Made by a program: the position numbers and the translations under genes. A stretch of 64,000 bases of DNA, taken from the NCBI RefSeq assembly GCF_900188275.1, contig NZ_FZNY01000001.1:496001-560000 (forward strand), given 5' to 3'. The DNA comes from Dokdonia pacifica (GTDB taxonomy: Bacteria; Bacteroidota; Bacteroidia; Flavobacteriales; Flavobacteriaceae). The notes under the pieces were generated by a model, which saw only the letters and a list, made by a program, of their open reading frames with translations, searched no databases and was not told the origin of the DNA. This document shows, piece after piece, positions 8,551 through 17,200 of the stretch; position 1 is the stretch's first letter, and each line of letters opens with the position of its first letter.

Positions 8551-9321
8551 ATGGGAACAAATGAATTACCTTCAGAAATACGTCGTTTTAAAGAAATACG
8601 TGAAGATCACGATTTTACACAATCTGAATTTGCAGAACAATTAGGCATTAAACATTCTACTGCCGATATAGAACGTGGTCGCACCAAACTTTCAGGACGT
8701 GTCGTAACAGAATTATTACGTCTTTTTAACGTCAACCCATTATGGTTGTTTGGATATAGTAATCAAAAACACCTTACTACAGATAATGGTGATATTAGTC
8801 CCAAAGTCGTGGTCGTAGACAAAGAGGATCAAGAAAATATGATTCTAGTAAATCAAAAAGCTGCCGCAGGGTATCCTAATAATATCCAAGATGTAGAATG
8901 GTATCAAAAACTCCCAGCTTTTGATCTTCCATTACCACAGTATCGCAATGCGACCTATCGTGGTTTTCAAGTAGAAGGTGACAGTATGCTTCCTAATTTT
9001 AGGCCCGATGACTGGGTACTTGCCAAAGGCGTTGAAAGTCTAGAATATGCAAATGACAATAAAGTATATGTTGTGGTTATGCAAGATGCAGTTGTCGTAA
9101 AAAAATTACAGAAACTTCCAGATTCTTCAAAGGTATTATTAGTTTCGCTTAATCAAGAGTATGTACCTTATGAAGTCTTTGTCAGCGATATTCAAGAGAT
9201 ATGGCAAGTCAATAGTAAACTCACTTTTAATATAGACTCAGGATCTGAACATACCTTATTAAGAGAACTCCAAGCATCTATGCAAGAATTAAAAAGTCAG
9301 ATCAAAAACTTAAACACTTAA
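8551..9321 (+). CDS. XRE-family regulator with S24 (LexA-like) peptidase domain
   Basis: A 256-residue protein. Residues ~8-70 form a helix-turn-helix (FTQSEFAEQLGIKHSTADIE), and ~130-230 form an S24 peptidase domain with the nucleophile in EGDSMLP and the general-base lysine in VVVKKLQK. Such proteins are cleaved in response to RecA-ssDNA (LexA, CI) or are peptidase-like stress repressors. A C-terminal coiled coil (LRELQASMQELKSQIKNL) is an addition. No phage genes surround it, so it is more likely a host stress regulator than a prophage repressor. Twin operator-like boxes precede it, suggesting autoregulation. DUF2461 follows after 9 bp. Confidence 0.85.
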   Translation: MGTNELPSEIRRFKEIREDHDFTQSEFAEQLGIKHSTADIERGRTKLSGRVVTELLRLFNVNPLWLFGYSNQKHLTTDNGDISPKVVVVDKEDQENMILVNQKAAAGYPNNIQDVEWYQKLPAFDLPLPQYRNATYRGFQVEGDSMLPNFRPDDWVLAKGVESLEYANDNKVYVVVMQDAVVVKKLQKLPDSSKVLLVSLNQEYVPYEVFVSDIQEIWQVNSKLTFNIDSGSEHTLLRELQASMQELKSQIKNLNT

Positions 9322-9330
9322 TCCAATTTT

Positions 9331-9987
9331 ATGGGTTTTCCTGAATTATATGATTTCTTAGAACGGTTACAACAAAACAACTCTAAGGAATGGATGGATC
9401 TTAACCGCAAAGAGTATAAGGGAGTACGTGCTTTTTTTGTGAGTTGGTTAGATGAACTTAACGGTAAATTAGCAATCATAGATCCTGAATATTTTGACAC
9501 TCCAGGTAAAAAAGGTATTAATAGGATCAACAACAATTTGATGTTTGCGCCCAATAAACCTATTTATAAGGATCATTTTGCAGCAGGTTTAGATCAACTT
9601 ACCAAACAAGGGGATTTTTATATAGAAATAGGATTAAAACACAACTTACTTGCGGGTGGTTTTTGGCGACCTGAAAAATCAATATTACATAGTATACGAG
9701 ATGCTATAGATTATAATGGAGAAGAGCTTTTAGCAATCCTAGAAAAGCCTTCATTTAAAAAAATGTTTGGTTCATTATACCATGACGATCCATTAAAGAC
9801 AGCTCCTAAAGGGTTTTCTAAAGAGCACCCATACATAGGATTATTACGTCATAAAACCTTCGGTGTTGAAATGATGCTTTCGCGAAAGCAAATACTAGAC
9901 CCTCATTATCAGGATATTTGTATAGAAGTATATCTAGAGATGCTTCCGTTTAGGCGTTATTTACGTGAAGCCGTAACGGTACAGTAA
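9331..9987 (+). CDS. DUF2461 family protein
   Basis: A 218-residue protein matching the DUF2461 family (TIGR02453) along its length: N-terminal LERLQQNNSKEWMDLNRKEY, central RINNNLMFAPNKPIYKDHF, and GGFWRPE. Its biochemical role is unknown. It follows the S24 regulator by 9 bp on the same strand and may share its mRNA. A perfect short palindrome (9876..9889) is read in frame as LSRK near the C-terminus. Confidence 0.8.
   Translation: MGFPELYDFLERLQQNNSKEWMDLNRKEYKGVRAFFVSWLDELNGKLAIIDPEYFDTPGKKGINRINNNLMFAPNKPIYKDHFAAGLDQLTKQGDFYIEIGLKHNLLAGGFWRPEKSILHSIRDAIDYNGEELLAILEKPSFKKMFGSLYHDDPLKTAPKGFSKEHPYIGLLRHKTFGVEMMLSRKQILDPHYQDICIEVYLEMLPFRRYLREAVTVQ
9876..9889. repeat. Short palindrome (intragenic, DUF2461)
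   Basis: Perfect GCTTTCGCGAAAGC, extended by T/A to 16 bp. Read as Leu-Ser-Arg-Lys. Confidence 0.95.
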
Positions 9988-10061
9988 TACTCGTAACGTA
10001 ATCAAAACGTATCTTTGTATTCCTTATAAGATAAATGCGATAAAAAAAGCATTTGCATCCC

Positions 10062-10091
10062 TTGTAAATTAATAGATTAGTGGTATATTTG
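10062..10091 (+). promoter_or_regulatory. Promoter of rplU-rpmA
   Basis: TTG at 10062 and TATATTTG at 10084..10091 are separated by 19 bases, matching the Bacteroidota -33/-7 arrangement. It is followed by a ~50 base leader. Confidence 0.75.
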
Positions 10092-10142
10092 CACCCGCTT
10101 AAATCGAAAGATTAAGTTATTTTTAATCATTAATTAATAGCT

Positions 10143-10826
10143 ATGTACGCAATTGTAGAGATAGCAGGGCAGCAATTTAAAGTTGCAAAAGACCAGAAAG
10201 TCTTTGTACACCGCCTAGCAACCGAAGAAGGAAAGAAAGTGTCTTTTGACAATGTTCTTTTAATCGGTGACGGTGACAAAGTAACGATCGGCGCCCCGGC
10301 TATAGACGGAGCTCAAGTTGGAGCGAAAGTCATTAAGCACCTTAAAGGTGACAAAGTAATCGTTTTCAAAAAGAAAAGACGTAAAGGATACCGTGTTAAA
10401 AACGGACACCGTCAGTCTCTTACTGAAATCGTAATCGAAAACATCACAGCATCTGGAGCAAAGAAAGCAGCTCCAAAAAAAGAAGCTAAAAAAGCTGAAC
10501 CAAAAGTAGCGGCTCCTGTAAAAGAAGCAGCACCTAAGGTAGAAGCTAAAAAAGCACCAGCAAAGAAAGCTGCTGCAAAAAAGGGTGATGATCTTAAGAA
10601 AATAGAAGGTATCGGACCAAAAATTGCTCAAACATTAACAGACGCTGGAATTGCAACGTTTGCTGAGTTAGCAAAAACTGATGCCGCTAAGATTTCTGAA
10701 ATCATAGCAGGTGTACGTGGAAATCACGTAACAGATACATGGCCAAAGCAAGCTGAAATGGCTGCTGCAGGTGAGTGGGATGCCCTTAAGAAATGGCAAG
10801 ACGAATTAGACGGCGGTAAAGCATAA
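10143..10826 (+). CDS. rplU: Ribosomal protein L21 with C-terminal helix-hairpin-helix extension
   Basis: Residues 1-~103 are a complete L21 (MYAIVEIAGQQFKV, KKKRRKGYRVKNGHRQ), the large-subunit protein that binds 23S rRNA near L20. Usual length is about 103, but this gene encodes 227. Residues ~105-148 are a Lys/Ala/Pro linker and ~149-227 hold a helix-hairpin-helix-like domain (LKKIEGIGPKIAQTLTDAGI, then a Trp-rich end WPKQAEMAAAGEWDALKKWQ). The frame is continuous, so this is a true fusion. I recall such long L21 proteins in other Bacteroidota. rpmA follows after 37 bp as in most bacteria. Confidence 0.93.
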   Translation: MYAIVEIAGQQFKVAKDQKVFVHRLATEEGKKVSFDNVLLIGDGDKVTIGAPAIDGAQVGAKVIKHLKGDKVIVFKKKRRKGYRVKNGHRQSLTEIVIENITASGAKKAAPKKEAKKAEPKVAAPVKEAAPKVEAKKAPAKKAAAKKGDDLKKIEGIGPKIAQTLTDAGIATFAELAKTDAAKISEIIAGVRGNHVTDTWPKQAEMAAAGEWDALKKWQDELDGGKA

Positions 10827-10863
10827 GCGCTTCCGTTAAGTATAACAATAAAACCGAAACAAG

Positions 10864-11124
10864 ATGGCTCATAAAAAAGGAGTTGGTAGTTCTAAAAACG
10901 GTCGTGAATCAGCATCGAAACGCTTAGGCGTTAAGATTTTTGGTGGCCAAGCTGCAATTGCAGGGAACATCATCGTACGTCAAAGAGGAAATACACACCA
11001 TCCAGGTGAAAATGTATACGGTGGAAAAGATCACACACTTCACGCAAAAGTAGATGGTGTTGTGAAATTCACTAAAAAGAAAGACAATAAATCTTACGTT
11101 TCAATCGTACCGTTTGAAGCATAA
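10864..11124 (+). CDS. rpmA: Ribosomal protein L27
   Basis: An 86-residue protein of normal length for L27, a large-subunit protein whose N-terminal tail reaches the peptidyl-transferase centre. The family signature is clear: [34 protein letters not shown] and [16 protein letters not shown]. The start is at the canonical MAHKK. It is the second gene of the rplU-rpmA operon and is followed 22 bp later by a strong terminator. Confidence 0.97.
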   Translation: MAHKKGVGSSKNGRESASKRLGVKIFGGQAAIAGNIIVRQRGNTHHPGENVYGGKDHTLHAKVDGVVKFTKKKDNKSYVSIVPFEA

Positions 11125-11146
11125 GTACTGTTTTTTCCTTATAAAT

Positions 11147-11178
11147 AAAAAACCCTTTCCAAATGGAAAGGGTTTTTT
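11147..11178 (+). terminator. Rho-independent terminator of rplU-rpmA
   Basis: 14 bp stem AAAAAACCCTTTCC / GGAAAGGGTTTTTT with loop AAAT, ending in a T-run. Confidence 0.9.
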
Positions 11179-11272
11179 TATGCTTCTAAAACAACGTCAT
11201 AACAGTACAAATAGGTTTTTCTTTAAAAAAGGCATCCTTTTTGATATGTCTATGCAAAACCATCAATTTCTC

Positions 11273-11842
11273 ATGAAAAAACTACACTCCCTATCCCTAA
11301 TTTTTCTGGCACTTTTCATTCAATCTTGTTTTCCCGTTAGCATTCCTCCTAACCTAGAAAATGGAAAACTCATGGAAGCCAAAAAATTTAAACGTAAGCT
11401 TCCTGGCCAATACGCATATATCTTTACAGACCCCAAAGATGCTAATGAATTTTATTACTATTTAAGTGCTAAATTTCCACCAAATCAAGAAGGAGATTCT
11501 GAAAACAATGTACCTGCACGCATACATAATACCGATTATTATATTTCATTTTATGAAACAGAAAAAAAGTCACGTGTAGTAAACTTACTACCTGCCATAG
11601 CAAATGAAGTAATGAGAGAAAAAAATATTGCCATTGAACTCGACGAACCTCCTATTGTAAGAGACGGCACATGGTATATTGCACTTGTCATTACGGATGC
11701 AGCATTTTCTGATGCATTGTCTCCCGACTACAAACATCAAAAAGAAGTGTTAGCATATGCTAAGTCATTACATAACGAATATATAAGTACACACAACTAT
11801 AATAGTTTGCAATTTCAGAATACAACAAATACTAATAAATAG
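11273..11842 (+). CDS. Lipoprotein of unknown function, tandem copy 1
   Basis: 189 residues from ATG 11273. The open frame reaches back to 11114, but that would run through the rpmA terminator; only the 11273 start gives a signal peptide with a lipobox Cys at 19 (LFIQSC). The mature part has PPNLENGK, AKKFKRKLPGQYAYIFTDPKDANEFYYY, and WYIALVITDAAFSDAL. It is clearly paralogous to the next gene (11977..12534) across its whole length. I do not recognise the family. A short palindrome follows the stop at 11861. Confidence 0.75.
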   Translation: MKKLHSLSLIFLALFIQSCFPVSIPPNLENGKLMEAKKFKRKLPGQYAYIFTDPKDANEFYYYLSAKFPPNQEGDSENNVPARIHNTDYYISFYETEKKSRVVNLLPAIANEVMREKNIAIELDEPPIVRDGTWYIALVITDAAFSDALSPDYKHQKEVLAYAKSLHNEYISTHNYNSLQFQNTTNTNK

Positions 11843-11860
11843 TATATAAATACTGAGTAT

Positions 11861-11874
11861 GCTTTCGCGAAAGC
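11861..11874. repeat. Short palindrome after lipoprotein copy 1
   Basis: Perfect GCTTTCGCGAAAGC. The bases before it (AATAAATAGTATATA, ATACTGAGTA) are shared with the site after copy 2, where the long form is found instead. Confidence 0.95.
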
Positions 11875-11976
11875 GCAACCAACACAATACTTCAAAGGTT
11901 ATTCCTAATCCTAGAAATCACTGCCTTTTGCACATGGCATAATCTTTGTTTAAAATTAAAGACTAAAACTACACGT

Positions 11977-12534
11977 ATGAAAAGAATATCCTACATTCTT
12001 CTTCTATCTATTTGCTATTCCTGTATCCCATTACAGATCGCACCTAATCTAGAAGAAGGAAAAGTCTACAAAGCAAAGAAATTTAAGCGCTCACTTCCTA
12101 AACAACACACCTATGTGTTTACAGATCCAAAAGATGCTAATGAATTTTACTACTTTATAAGTTCAAAATATCAGATAAACCAAGATACTGGTGAAAATAA
12201 CATCCCAATTCTTATAGAAAATAGACGTTATTACTTGTCCTTTTACGAAATGGAAAAATCCACACAGACTATTAATTTAATCCCACTTGCTTTAGATGCT
12301 ACTTTAATAGCTAATGATAGCGAACCCATTTTAGAGGATATATATACTTCAAGAACTGGCAATTGGTATATCGCACTCACCATTACAGATTCAAATCTTA
12401 ATGATGCATTAGACCCAACCTATAGAGACACAGATAAAGTTGTATCCTTTGCAACACAATTGCAAGAGGAATATCTAGCTACACAAAATTACAATAGCTT
12501 GTTACTAAAAAAAACTGTACCTACAAATAAATAG
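11977..12534 (+). CDS. Lipoprotein of unknown function, tandem copy 2
   Basis: 185 residues, paralogue of the preceding gene: same order of APNLEEGK, AKKFKRSLPKQHTYVFTDP, DANEFYYF, WYIALTITDSNLNDALDP and a final NYNSLL. The signal peptide ends with a lipobox Cys at 16 (CYSC). Function is unknown. The pair probably arose by a local duplication that included the 3' flank, because both stops are followed by nearly the same ~35 bases leading into the palindromic repeat. Confidence 0.75.
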   Translation: MKRISYILLLSICYSCIPLQIAPNLEEGKVYKAKKFKRSLPKQHTYVFTDPKDANEFYYFISSKYQINQDTGENNIPILIENRRYYLSFYEMEKSTQTINLIPLALDATLIANDSEPILEDIYTSRTGNWYIALTITDSNLNDALDPTYRDTDKVVSFATQLQEEYLATQNYNSLLLKKTVPTNK

Positions 12535-12541
12535 TATATAG

Positions 12542-12622
12542 ATACTGAGTACGCTTTCGCGAAATTGAGCTTGCGAGATTCACGGCCAAAGAGAGAGCGT
12601 AGCGTTAAAGCATACTCAGTAT
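12542..12622. repeat. Long repeat element, copy B, inside a bidirectional hairpin
   Basis: ATACTGAGTACGCTTT at 12542 pairs with AAAGCATACTCAGTAT ending at 12622 (15 of 16 bases). Between them lies the repeat body CGCGAAATTGAGCTTGCGAG, TTCACGGCC, AAAGAGAGAGCGTAGCG. A T-run follows. It separates convergent genes and probably ends both transcripts. Confidence 0.85.
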
Positions 12623-12629
12623 TTTTATT

Positions 12630-15014
12630 TTAAAATTGAAAACGGTAACCTACATCTGGAAAGAATCCTATTTGATCTACCTCATCAATTCTATTGGTCA
12701 CTCGATTATAACGTTGTTGAAACAAATTACTATTATTTGTCACGTTTTGTAAGTCGACAAAAAACTGATGGGATTGTTTCTTTTTTGCACTATTTAATTT
12801 TACCCCAAATTTCACATCCCATCTAAAATAGGCATCACTTTGCTCACTAAAAGCAAGATCTTCTTGCAATACTTCAAAGCCAGCAGCTTGCGATGCTTCA
12901 AGGTTTGCAGGTGTAAAATAACGCCCTCCTGAAGTCGTGATTTTGGTATCTACAAACCACGTATTACGTCCTGTTGCTCCTAGTTTGAATTCTTTTCCCG
13001 CCAATACATTAACAACATAGCCATTATTAAAAGGGGTATTACGCTCTATTCCATCACTTCCTTCATACTTGCTTTCAAAAAACGAGGAAGTAAACAAGCC
13101 ATAAAATCCTTTATCAAAAAACTTCTCTATCGTGATCTCAACACCCTGGTTAAAACCAGTCCCTTCATTAACTAATGATACACGATCATTATCAAAACCA
13201 AAATCTGCTCCTTCAGTAAGGGAAGAATAACTAGACGGAAACGCCTCTATAGCGGCATTGCTTATAGATTGGTAATAGACCTCCAGTTTCCCTCGCCAAC
13301 TTTTTGCTAATCGCACATCATATCCTACGACAAAGTGATTGCTTTGTGTAAAATCCAACTCCTTGTTGGTTTGCACTAATTCGCCATTAACTGCTTCATT
13401 AAGAAAAAGGATAGGTAGTGGTTGCAGTTGGTGATGCAAACCATACCCTATATTAATTTTATGTTTTGGGGTGATGGCATAATTTACAGCAGCTCTTGGT
13501 TCTAATACAAATTGCTCACTCAACGTACTATATTGTCCATGAAGACCGCCGTTTAAGGTAAGCTTCTCTGTAAGCCTATATTGTCCTGATATATACGGTT
13601 GAAATATCCCTAAGCTTTCGTCTATATCACTAAATGTAAATAGATCTGGATCGCCATCACCATCGCCGTCAGATTGCATGTTACGATCTCTTTCTAAGGT
13701 GTCAAATCCTATATTTTCATATACAAAACCTGCTCGTACCGTTGATTTATTATTGAGTTTTGTATTGAATAAACTGGAAATACTCACTCTTGTTTCTGTA
13801 TTATCTGCTTCTGTAAAAAGAATAGAGCGTTCTTGTGGAGTATCTTGATCAAAAAATCTATTGACCTCAAATTGATTGGTAGATAAGCTACTTGACAGGG
13901 TTGTTTTTATATAGGATTTATCATTCAAATTGATACGATGTTTCAATCCTATCACACCAAATCCAGAATCTACAAATGTATCTTCGTCGGTGGCAGCAAA
14001 TAAATCATCTTCGTCTATATCATCACCCAAGAAGTCAATATTTGAAGTTCCAAAAATTCCAAATATTGAAAAATTCCCTGCTTTCCCTCTTCCAAAATCA
14101 ATATTCAGAGATAGATCACCATAATTGGGTGTAGCACTAGTTCCACCTGCTCCTTGGCCTAAAATTCCGACTAATGAGTAACGTCCAGCTACTAGGAAAG
14201 AGCCTCCTTTATTCCCTAAAGGACCTTCTACATTGGCTTCGACTCCAGAGAAAACACCTACTTGTAAAGAGTATTCATAATCGTCTGTATTTCCTTTTCT
14301 AAATCCTAAATCAAAAACACCACCTAAGGCATTTCCATATTCAGCAGGGAATGCAGAGGTTAAGAAATCTGAGTTCTTTAGCATATTTGGGTTTAAAGCA
14401 GACACAGGCCCTCCCGTAGTTCCTGCGGTTGAAAAGTGATTTGGACTTGGTATTGGAATGCCTTCTAAACGCCATAACAAACCTGTAGGAGAATTTCCTC
14501 GTACTACAATATCATTACGACTATCGTCGGGTGCAGATACGCCAGCAAAATTGGCTGCAAGTCTTCCTACATCACTTCTTCCTCCTGAAAATCGAGTCAC
14601 CTCATCTACGCTAAACTGTCGTGATGAGACGGTTGCCAGTTTATTTACAGCTCGCTCCTTATTGGTGCCAGAGCTAATCACTACTTCATCGAGTTGCCCA
14701 AATGCCTCTACCAAATTCACGTCTACTACTGCATCTTTACCCGCAGTTACTACAATATTTGGTATCGTAATAGATTCAAATCCTAAATAGGTAACACGAA
14801 TACGTTGTCTTCCCACAGGAACATTTTCCATTCTGAACGCACCATTTTCATCGGTAATAACACCCACAGGCGGATCTACATCCAGAAGCTCTACTGTTGC
14901 TCCCATTAATGGAATTTCTGATTGCTTATCGAATACATTTCCTTTAATTACGCCATTCTGAGCGGTAAGTACACCTGCACATAATATCAGAATAACTCTT
15001 ATTAGATTTTTCAT
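12630..15014 (-). CDS. TonB-dependent outer membrane receptor with carboxypeptidase-regulatory-like N-domain
   Basis: 794 residues from ATG 15014 (MKNLIRVILILCAGVLTAQ, a signal peptide). The frame extends to 15071, but that extra part merely translates a palindrome (15045) and has no signal. Order: CarboxypepD_reg-like beta-sandwich (VIKGNVFDKQSEIPLMGATV, ~20-110), plug domain (LDEVVISSG to ~230), and a beta-barrel ending in GYRFQF with terminal Phe. It should import a ligand across the outer membrane using TonB energy. There is no SusD partner, so it is not a classic SusCD pair. A LytS/LytR-type two-component pair is divergent from it and may control it (inference). Confidence 0.9.
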   Translation of the reverse strand: MKNLIRVILILCAGVLTAQNGVIKGNVFDKQSEIPLMGATVELLDVDPPVGVITDENGAFRMENVPVGRQRIRVTYLGFESITIPNIVVTAGKDAVVDVNLVEAFGQLDEVVISSGTNKERAVNKLATVSSRQFSVDEVTRFSGGRSDVGRLAANFAGVSAPDDSRNDIVVRGNSPTGLLWRLEGIPIPSPNHFSTAGTTGGPVSALNPNMLKNSDFLTSAFPAEYGNALGGVFDLGFRKGNTDDYEYSLQVGVFSGVEANVEGPLGNKGGSFLVAGRYSLVGILGQGAGGTSATPNYGDLSLNIDFGRGKAGNFSIFGIFGTSNIDFLGDDIDEDDLFAATDEDTFVDSGFGVIGLKHRINLNDKSYIKTTLSSSLSTNQFEVNRFFDQDTPQERSILFTEADNTETRVSISSLFNTKLNNKSTVRAGFVYENIGFDTLERDRNMQSDGDGDGDPDLFTFSDIDESLGIFQPYISGQYRLTEKLTLNGGLHGQYSTLSEQFVLEPRAAVNYAITPKHKINIGYGLHHQLQPLPILFLNEAVNGELVQTNKELDFTQSNHFVVGYDVRLAKSWRGKLEVYYQSISNAAIEAFPSSYSSLTEGADFGFDNDRVSLVNEGTGFNQGVEITIEKFFDKGFYGLFTSSFFESKYEGSDGIERNTPFNNGYVVNVLAGKEFKLGATGRNTWFVDTKITTSGGRYFTPANLEASQAAGFEVLQEDLAFSEQSDAYFRWDVKFGVKLNSAKKKQSHQFFVDLQNVTNNSNLFQQRYNRVTNRIDEVDQIGFFPDVGYRFQF

Positions 15015-15044
15015 GATTTTGTTTTTTGATACTGTAAATCTTAC

Positions 15045-15058
15045 GCTTTCGCGAAAGC
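15045..15058. repeat. Short palindrome upstream of the TonB receptor
   Basis: Perfect GCTTTCGCGAAAGC 31 bp before the receptor start, in its leader region. Confidence 0.95.
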
Positions 15059-15249
15059 ATTCCCAACTCAAAAAGTTTAATTGTCAATACACCTATCCTA
15101 CTGTTATAAATCTTCTTGAAGTAACTTATGAGGTATTTTCACACTGTTTTTAAACTCATACAAAAGGTATCACAGTTCAAGTAGTAAAATGACAATTCAT
15201 CTATTCCCATAGAAGAGAGGCTATCTTTATCACTTATATTTACAGGATC

Positions 15250-16338
15250 ATGAACAGTCTATTCACACATTTTAATCTAAAAAAGTTTGGCTTTAGAGTC
15301 ATTGTAATTACTGTGGTGTACCTTCTTGTTAAGTTAACAATAGACCATGATGATGATGGAAAAGAACATGCTTTTGATTTTACATCTATAGCGTATTATC
15401 TCTCTGCTTTTTTTCTTTTTATGGTTATCTGGGAGACCAGTGATTGGTTAATACGACGCCATCAAAAACAAAACGGCTCCATTTATTTTAAAGATAGTAT
15501 CCGCATCTTAGGAATTAATATAGCTATTGCCATTCCGGTGATTGCATTGACCTATTATATCATCAATTTTCATCTTGATGAGCTATGTAATATTTTACCT
15601 GAAGAAAGGCCTTTACGATTTCGAGTAGACTTTTTTAGAGCGCTTTTACTCACTTTTGCTGTAGGTACCTCTAATCTTTTTTACTTTTCTTTAAATCAAA
15701 AGAAGCGTATCGAAGAAAAAATGGAAAAACTTCAAAAAGAACTTATCGCTTCTCAGTATGCCTCTTTAAAAAGCCAGATTAGCCCTCATTTCTTATTTAA
15801 TAGCCTAAATATCTTAACGTCATTAATGTATGAAGATCGAGATTTGGCTTCCGATTTTGTAACACGCCTTGCTTCTTGTTATCGATATATTTTAGACAAT
15901 AGAGAAGAAGATATTGTTCCACTAGAAAAGGAGCTTAACTTCCTTGAGTCTTTTATCTTTATGATGAATGTACGTCATGAAGGCGCATTACACATATCAA
16001 ACCATGTAACAACAAATCCTAAGGAGTTATTTATACCCACACTTTCATTACAAATGCTTATTGAAAATGCCTTAAAGCATAATTATTACTCAAAAGAAAA
16101 ACCATTAGAGATTAGTATTTTTTCTATTGGCAATGAAAGTATTGTGGTACAAAATACACTTCGTAAACGCTCACCTGAAGAAACGTCTACACAACTTGGA
16201 TTAAAAAATATACAAAAGCGATATGGCTTTTACACCAATGACAGAGTCATTATAGAAGAAGAAAACAATTTCTTTAAAGTGACCATGCCATTACTATCTA
16301 AAGACCAAACAATCAAAACCATTTTATCTGTTTCCTAA
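15250..16338 (+). CDS. LytS-type membrane sensor histidine kinase
   Basis: 362 residues. Four hydrophobic helices (about 14-31, 46-68, 86-107, 128-147) anchor it in the inner membrane. A coiled coil leads to the His_kinase domain (PF06580 type) with the phosphoacceptor His at ~180 in QISPHFLFNSLN, followed by an ATPase domain with IENALKHN and GLGLKN-like GLKNIQKRYGF. There is no separate ligand-binding domain. A cognate LytTR regulator starts 2 bp later. Divergent from the TonB receptor, with ~235 bp between starts. Confidence 0.9.
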   Translation: MNSLFTHFNLKKFGFRVIVITVVYLLVKLTIDHDDDGKEHAFDFTSIAYYLSAFFLFMVIWETSDWLIRRHQKQNGSIYFKDSIRILGINIAIAIPVIALTYYIINFHLDELCNILPEERPLRFRVDFFRALLLTFAVGTSNLFYFSLNQKKRIEEKMEKLQKELIASQYASLKSQISPHFLFNSLNILTSLMYEDRDLASDFVTRLASCYRYILDNREEDIVPLEKELNFLESFIFMMNVRHEGALHISNHVTTNPKELFIPTLSLQMLIENALKHNYYSKEKPLEISIFSIGNESIVVQNTLRKRSPEETSTQLGLKNIQKRYGFYTNDRVIIEEENNFFKVTMPLLSKDQTIKTILSVS

Positions 16339-16340
16339 TT

Positions 16341-17099
16341 ATGAATGCTGTTATTATTGAAGACGAACCTATTGCTTCTCGCAGACTCGCTAATTTGATT
16401 TCTGAGCTGGCTCCAGAAATGAAAATAACTGGACAAATTACCTCTGTTGAGAATGGTATTCATTGGTTTCAAAACAATGATATGCCTGATCTTATTTTTT
16501 TAGACATTCAATTAAATGACGGGTATGGCTTTGATATTTTGGACACTTTAAAAGATCACCCTTCTATTATTTTTACAACCGCCTATAATGAATACGCCAT
16601 ACGAGGTTTTAAATACAATGGGCTTGATTATTTATTAAAGCCTATAGATAAAAACGATTTGATTACTGCGTTAACTAAGTTTAGAAAATCTCGTGTACCC
16701 CATGACTCCATCATGGATGAAAATAAGATTGCTAGAATCAAAAACTTATTTGAAAAAGAATACAAACACCGATTTATGGTGAAAGTAGGAAATCAGTACA
16801 ATAGCTTTAATGTACAAGACATTGCTTATTTCAAATCTAATGAAGGCGTCATTTGCCTTCATACACATACCAATCAGCAGTTTCCTATTGAGTACACGAT
16901 TGATCAGCTAGAGGACATTTTAAATCCCATCGATTTTTTTAGAATCAACCGTAAATTTATGGTGTCTGTAAAAGCAGTATCACAAATTAGCACCTACTTT
17001 AATAGTAGATTAATTTTAAAATTAACGCCAAAAGAAGAAGAACAAGTAATTGTCTCCAGAGAGCGAACTAGCAATTTTAAAAAGTGGCTGGATATGTAA
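16341..17099 (+). CDS. LytTR-family response regulator
   Basis: 252 residues. Residues 1-~120 form a receiver domain with phosphoacceptor D55 in LIFLDIQLND, acidic pair ED at 7-8, and the conserved lysine in DYLLKPID. Residues ~145-250 form a LytTR DNA-binding domain (VGNQYNSFNVQDIAYFKSNEG, FFRINRKFMVSV). It should be phosphorylated by the kinase encoded 2 bp upstream. Its DNA targets are not visible here; the divergent TonB receptor is the obvious candidate. Confidence 0.93.
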   Translation: MNAVIIEDEPIASRRLANLISELAPEMKITGQITSVENGIHWFQNNDMPDLIFLDIQLNDGYGFDILDTLKDHPSIIFTTAYNEYAIRGFKYNGLDYLLKPIDKNDLITALTKFRKSRVPHDSIMDENKIARIKNLFEKEYKHRFMVKVGNQYNSFNVQDIAYFKSNEGVICLHTHTNQQFPIEYTIDQLEDILNPIDFFRINRKFMVSVKAVSQISTYFNSRLILKLTPKEEEQVIVSRERTSNFKKWLDM

Positions 17100-17114
17100 T
17101 GCTACTTTATTTTA

Positions 17115-17180
17115 TAAGCTTTCGCGAAATCGAGCTTGCGAGATTCACGACCAAAGGGAGAGCGTAGCGTTAAAGCGTAT
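17115..17180 (+). repeat. Long repeat element, copy C (best-preserved)
   Basis: ATAAGCTTTCGCGAAAT, CGAGCTTGCGAGATTCACGA, CCAAAGGGAGAGCGTAGCG, TTAAAGCGTAT. The outer arms (AAGCTTT / AAAGCGT) are the two halves of the short palindrome. It lies between convergent genes ending at 17099 and 17201. Confidence 0.88.
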
Positions 17181-17200
17181 AGCCAGATTATTCAAGTGAT

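Noticed and set aside
8551-9321. Prophage repressor as sign of an integrated phage
   Set aside because: No integrase, structural or lysis genes on either side; neighbours are ordinary chromosomal genes.
10260-10631. Phe/Cys/Arg-rich open frame on the minus strand inside rplU
   Set aside because: Composition is the antisense of the Lys/Ala linker; rplU is certain.
11114-11272. Longer start for the first lipoprotein
   Set aside because: It would include the rplU-rpmA terminator as coding sequence and would lose the signal peptide.
12630-15071. Longer start for the TonB receptor at 15071
   Set aside because: The first 19 codons translate the palindrome at 15045 and hide the signal peptide; ATG 15014 is better.
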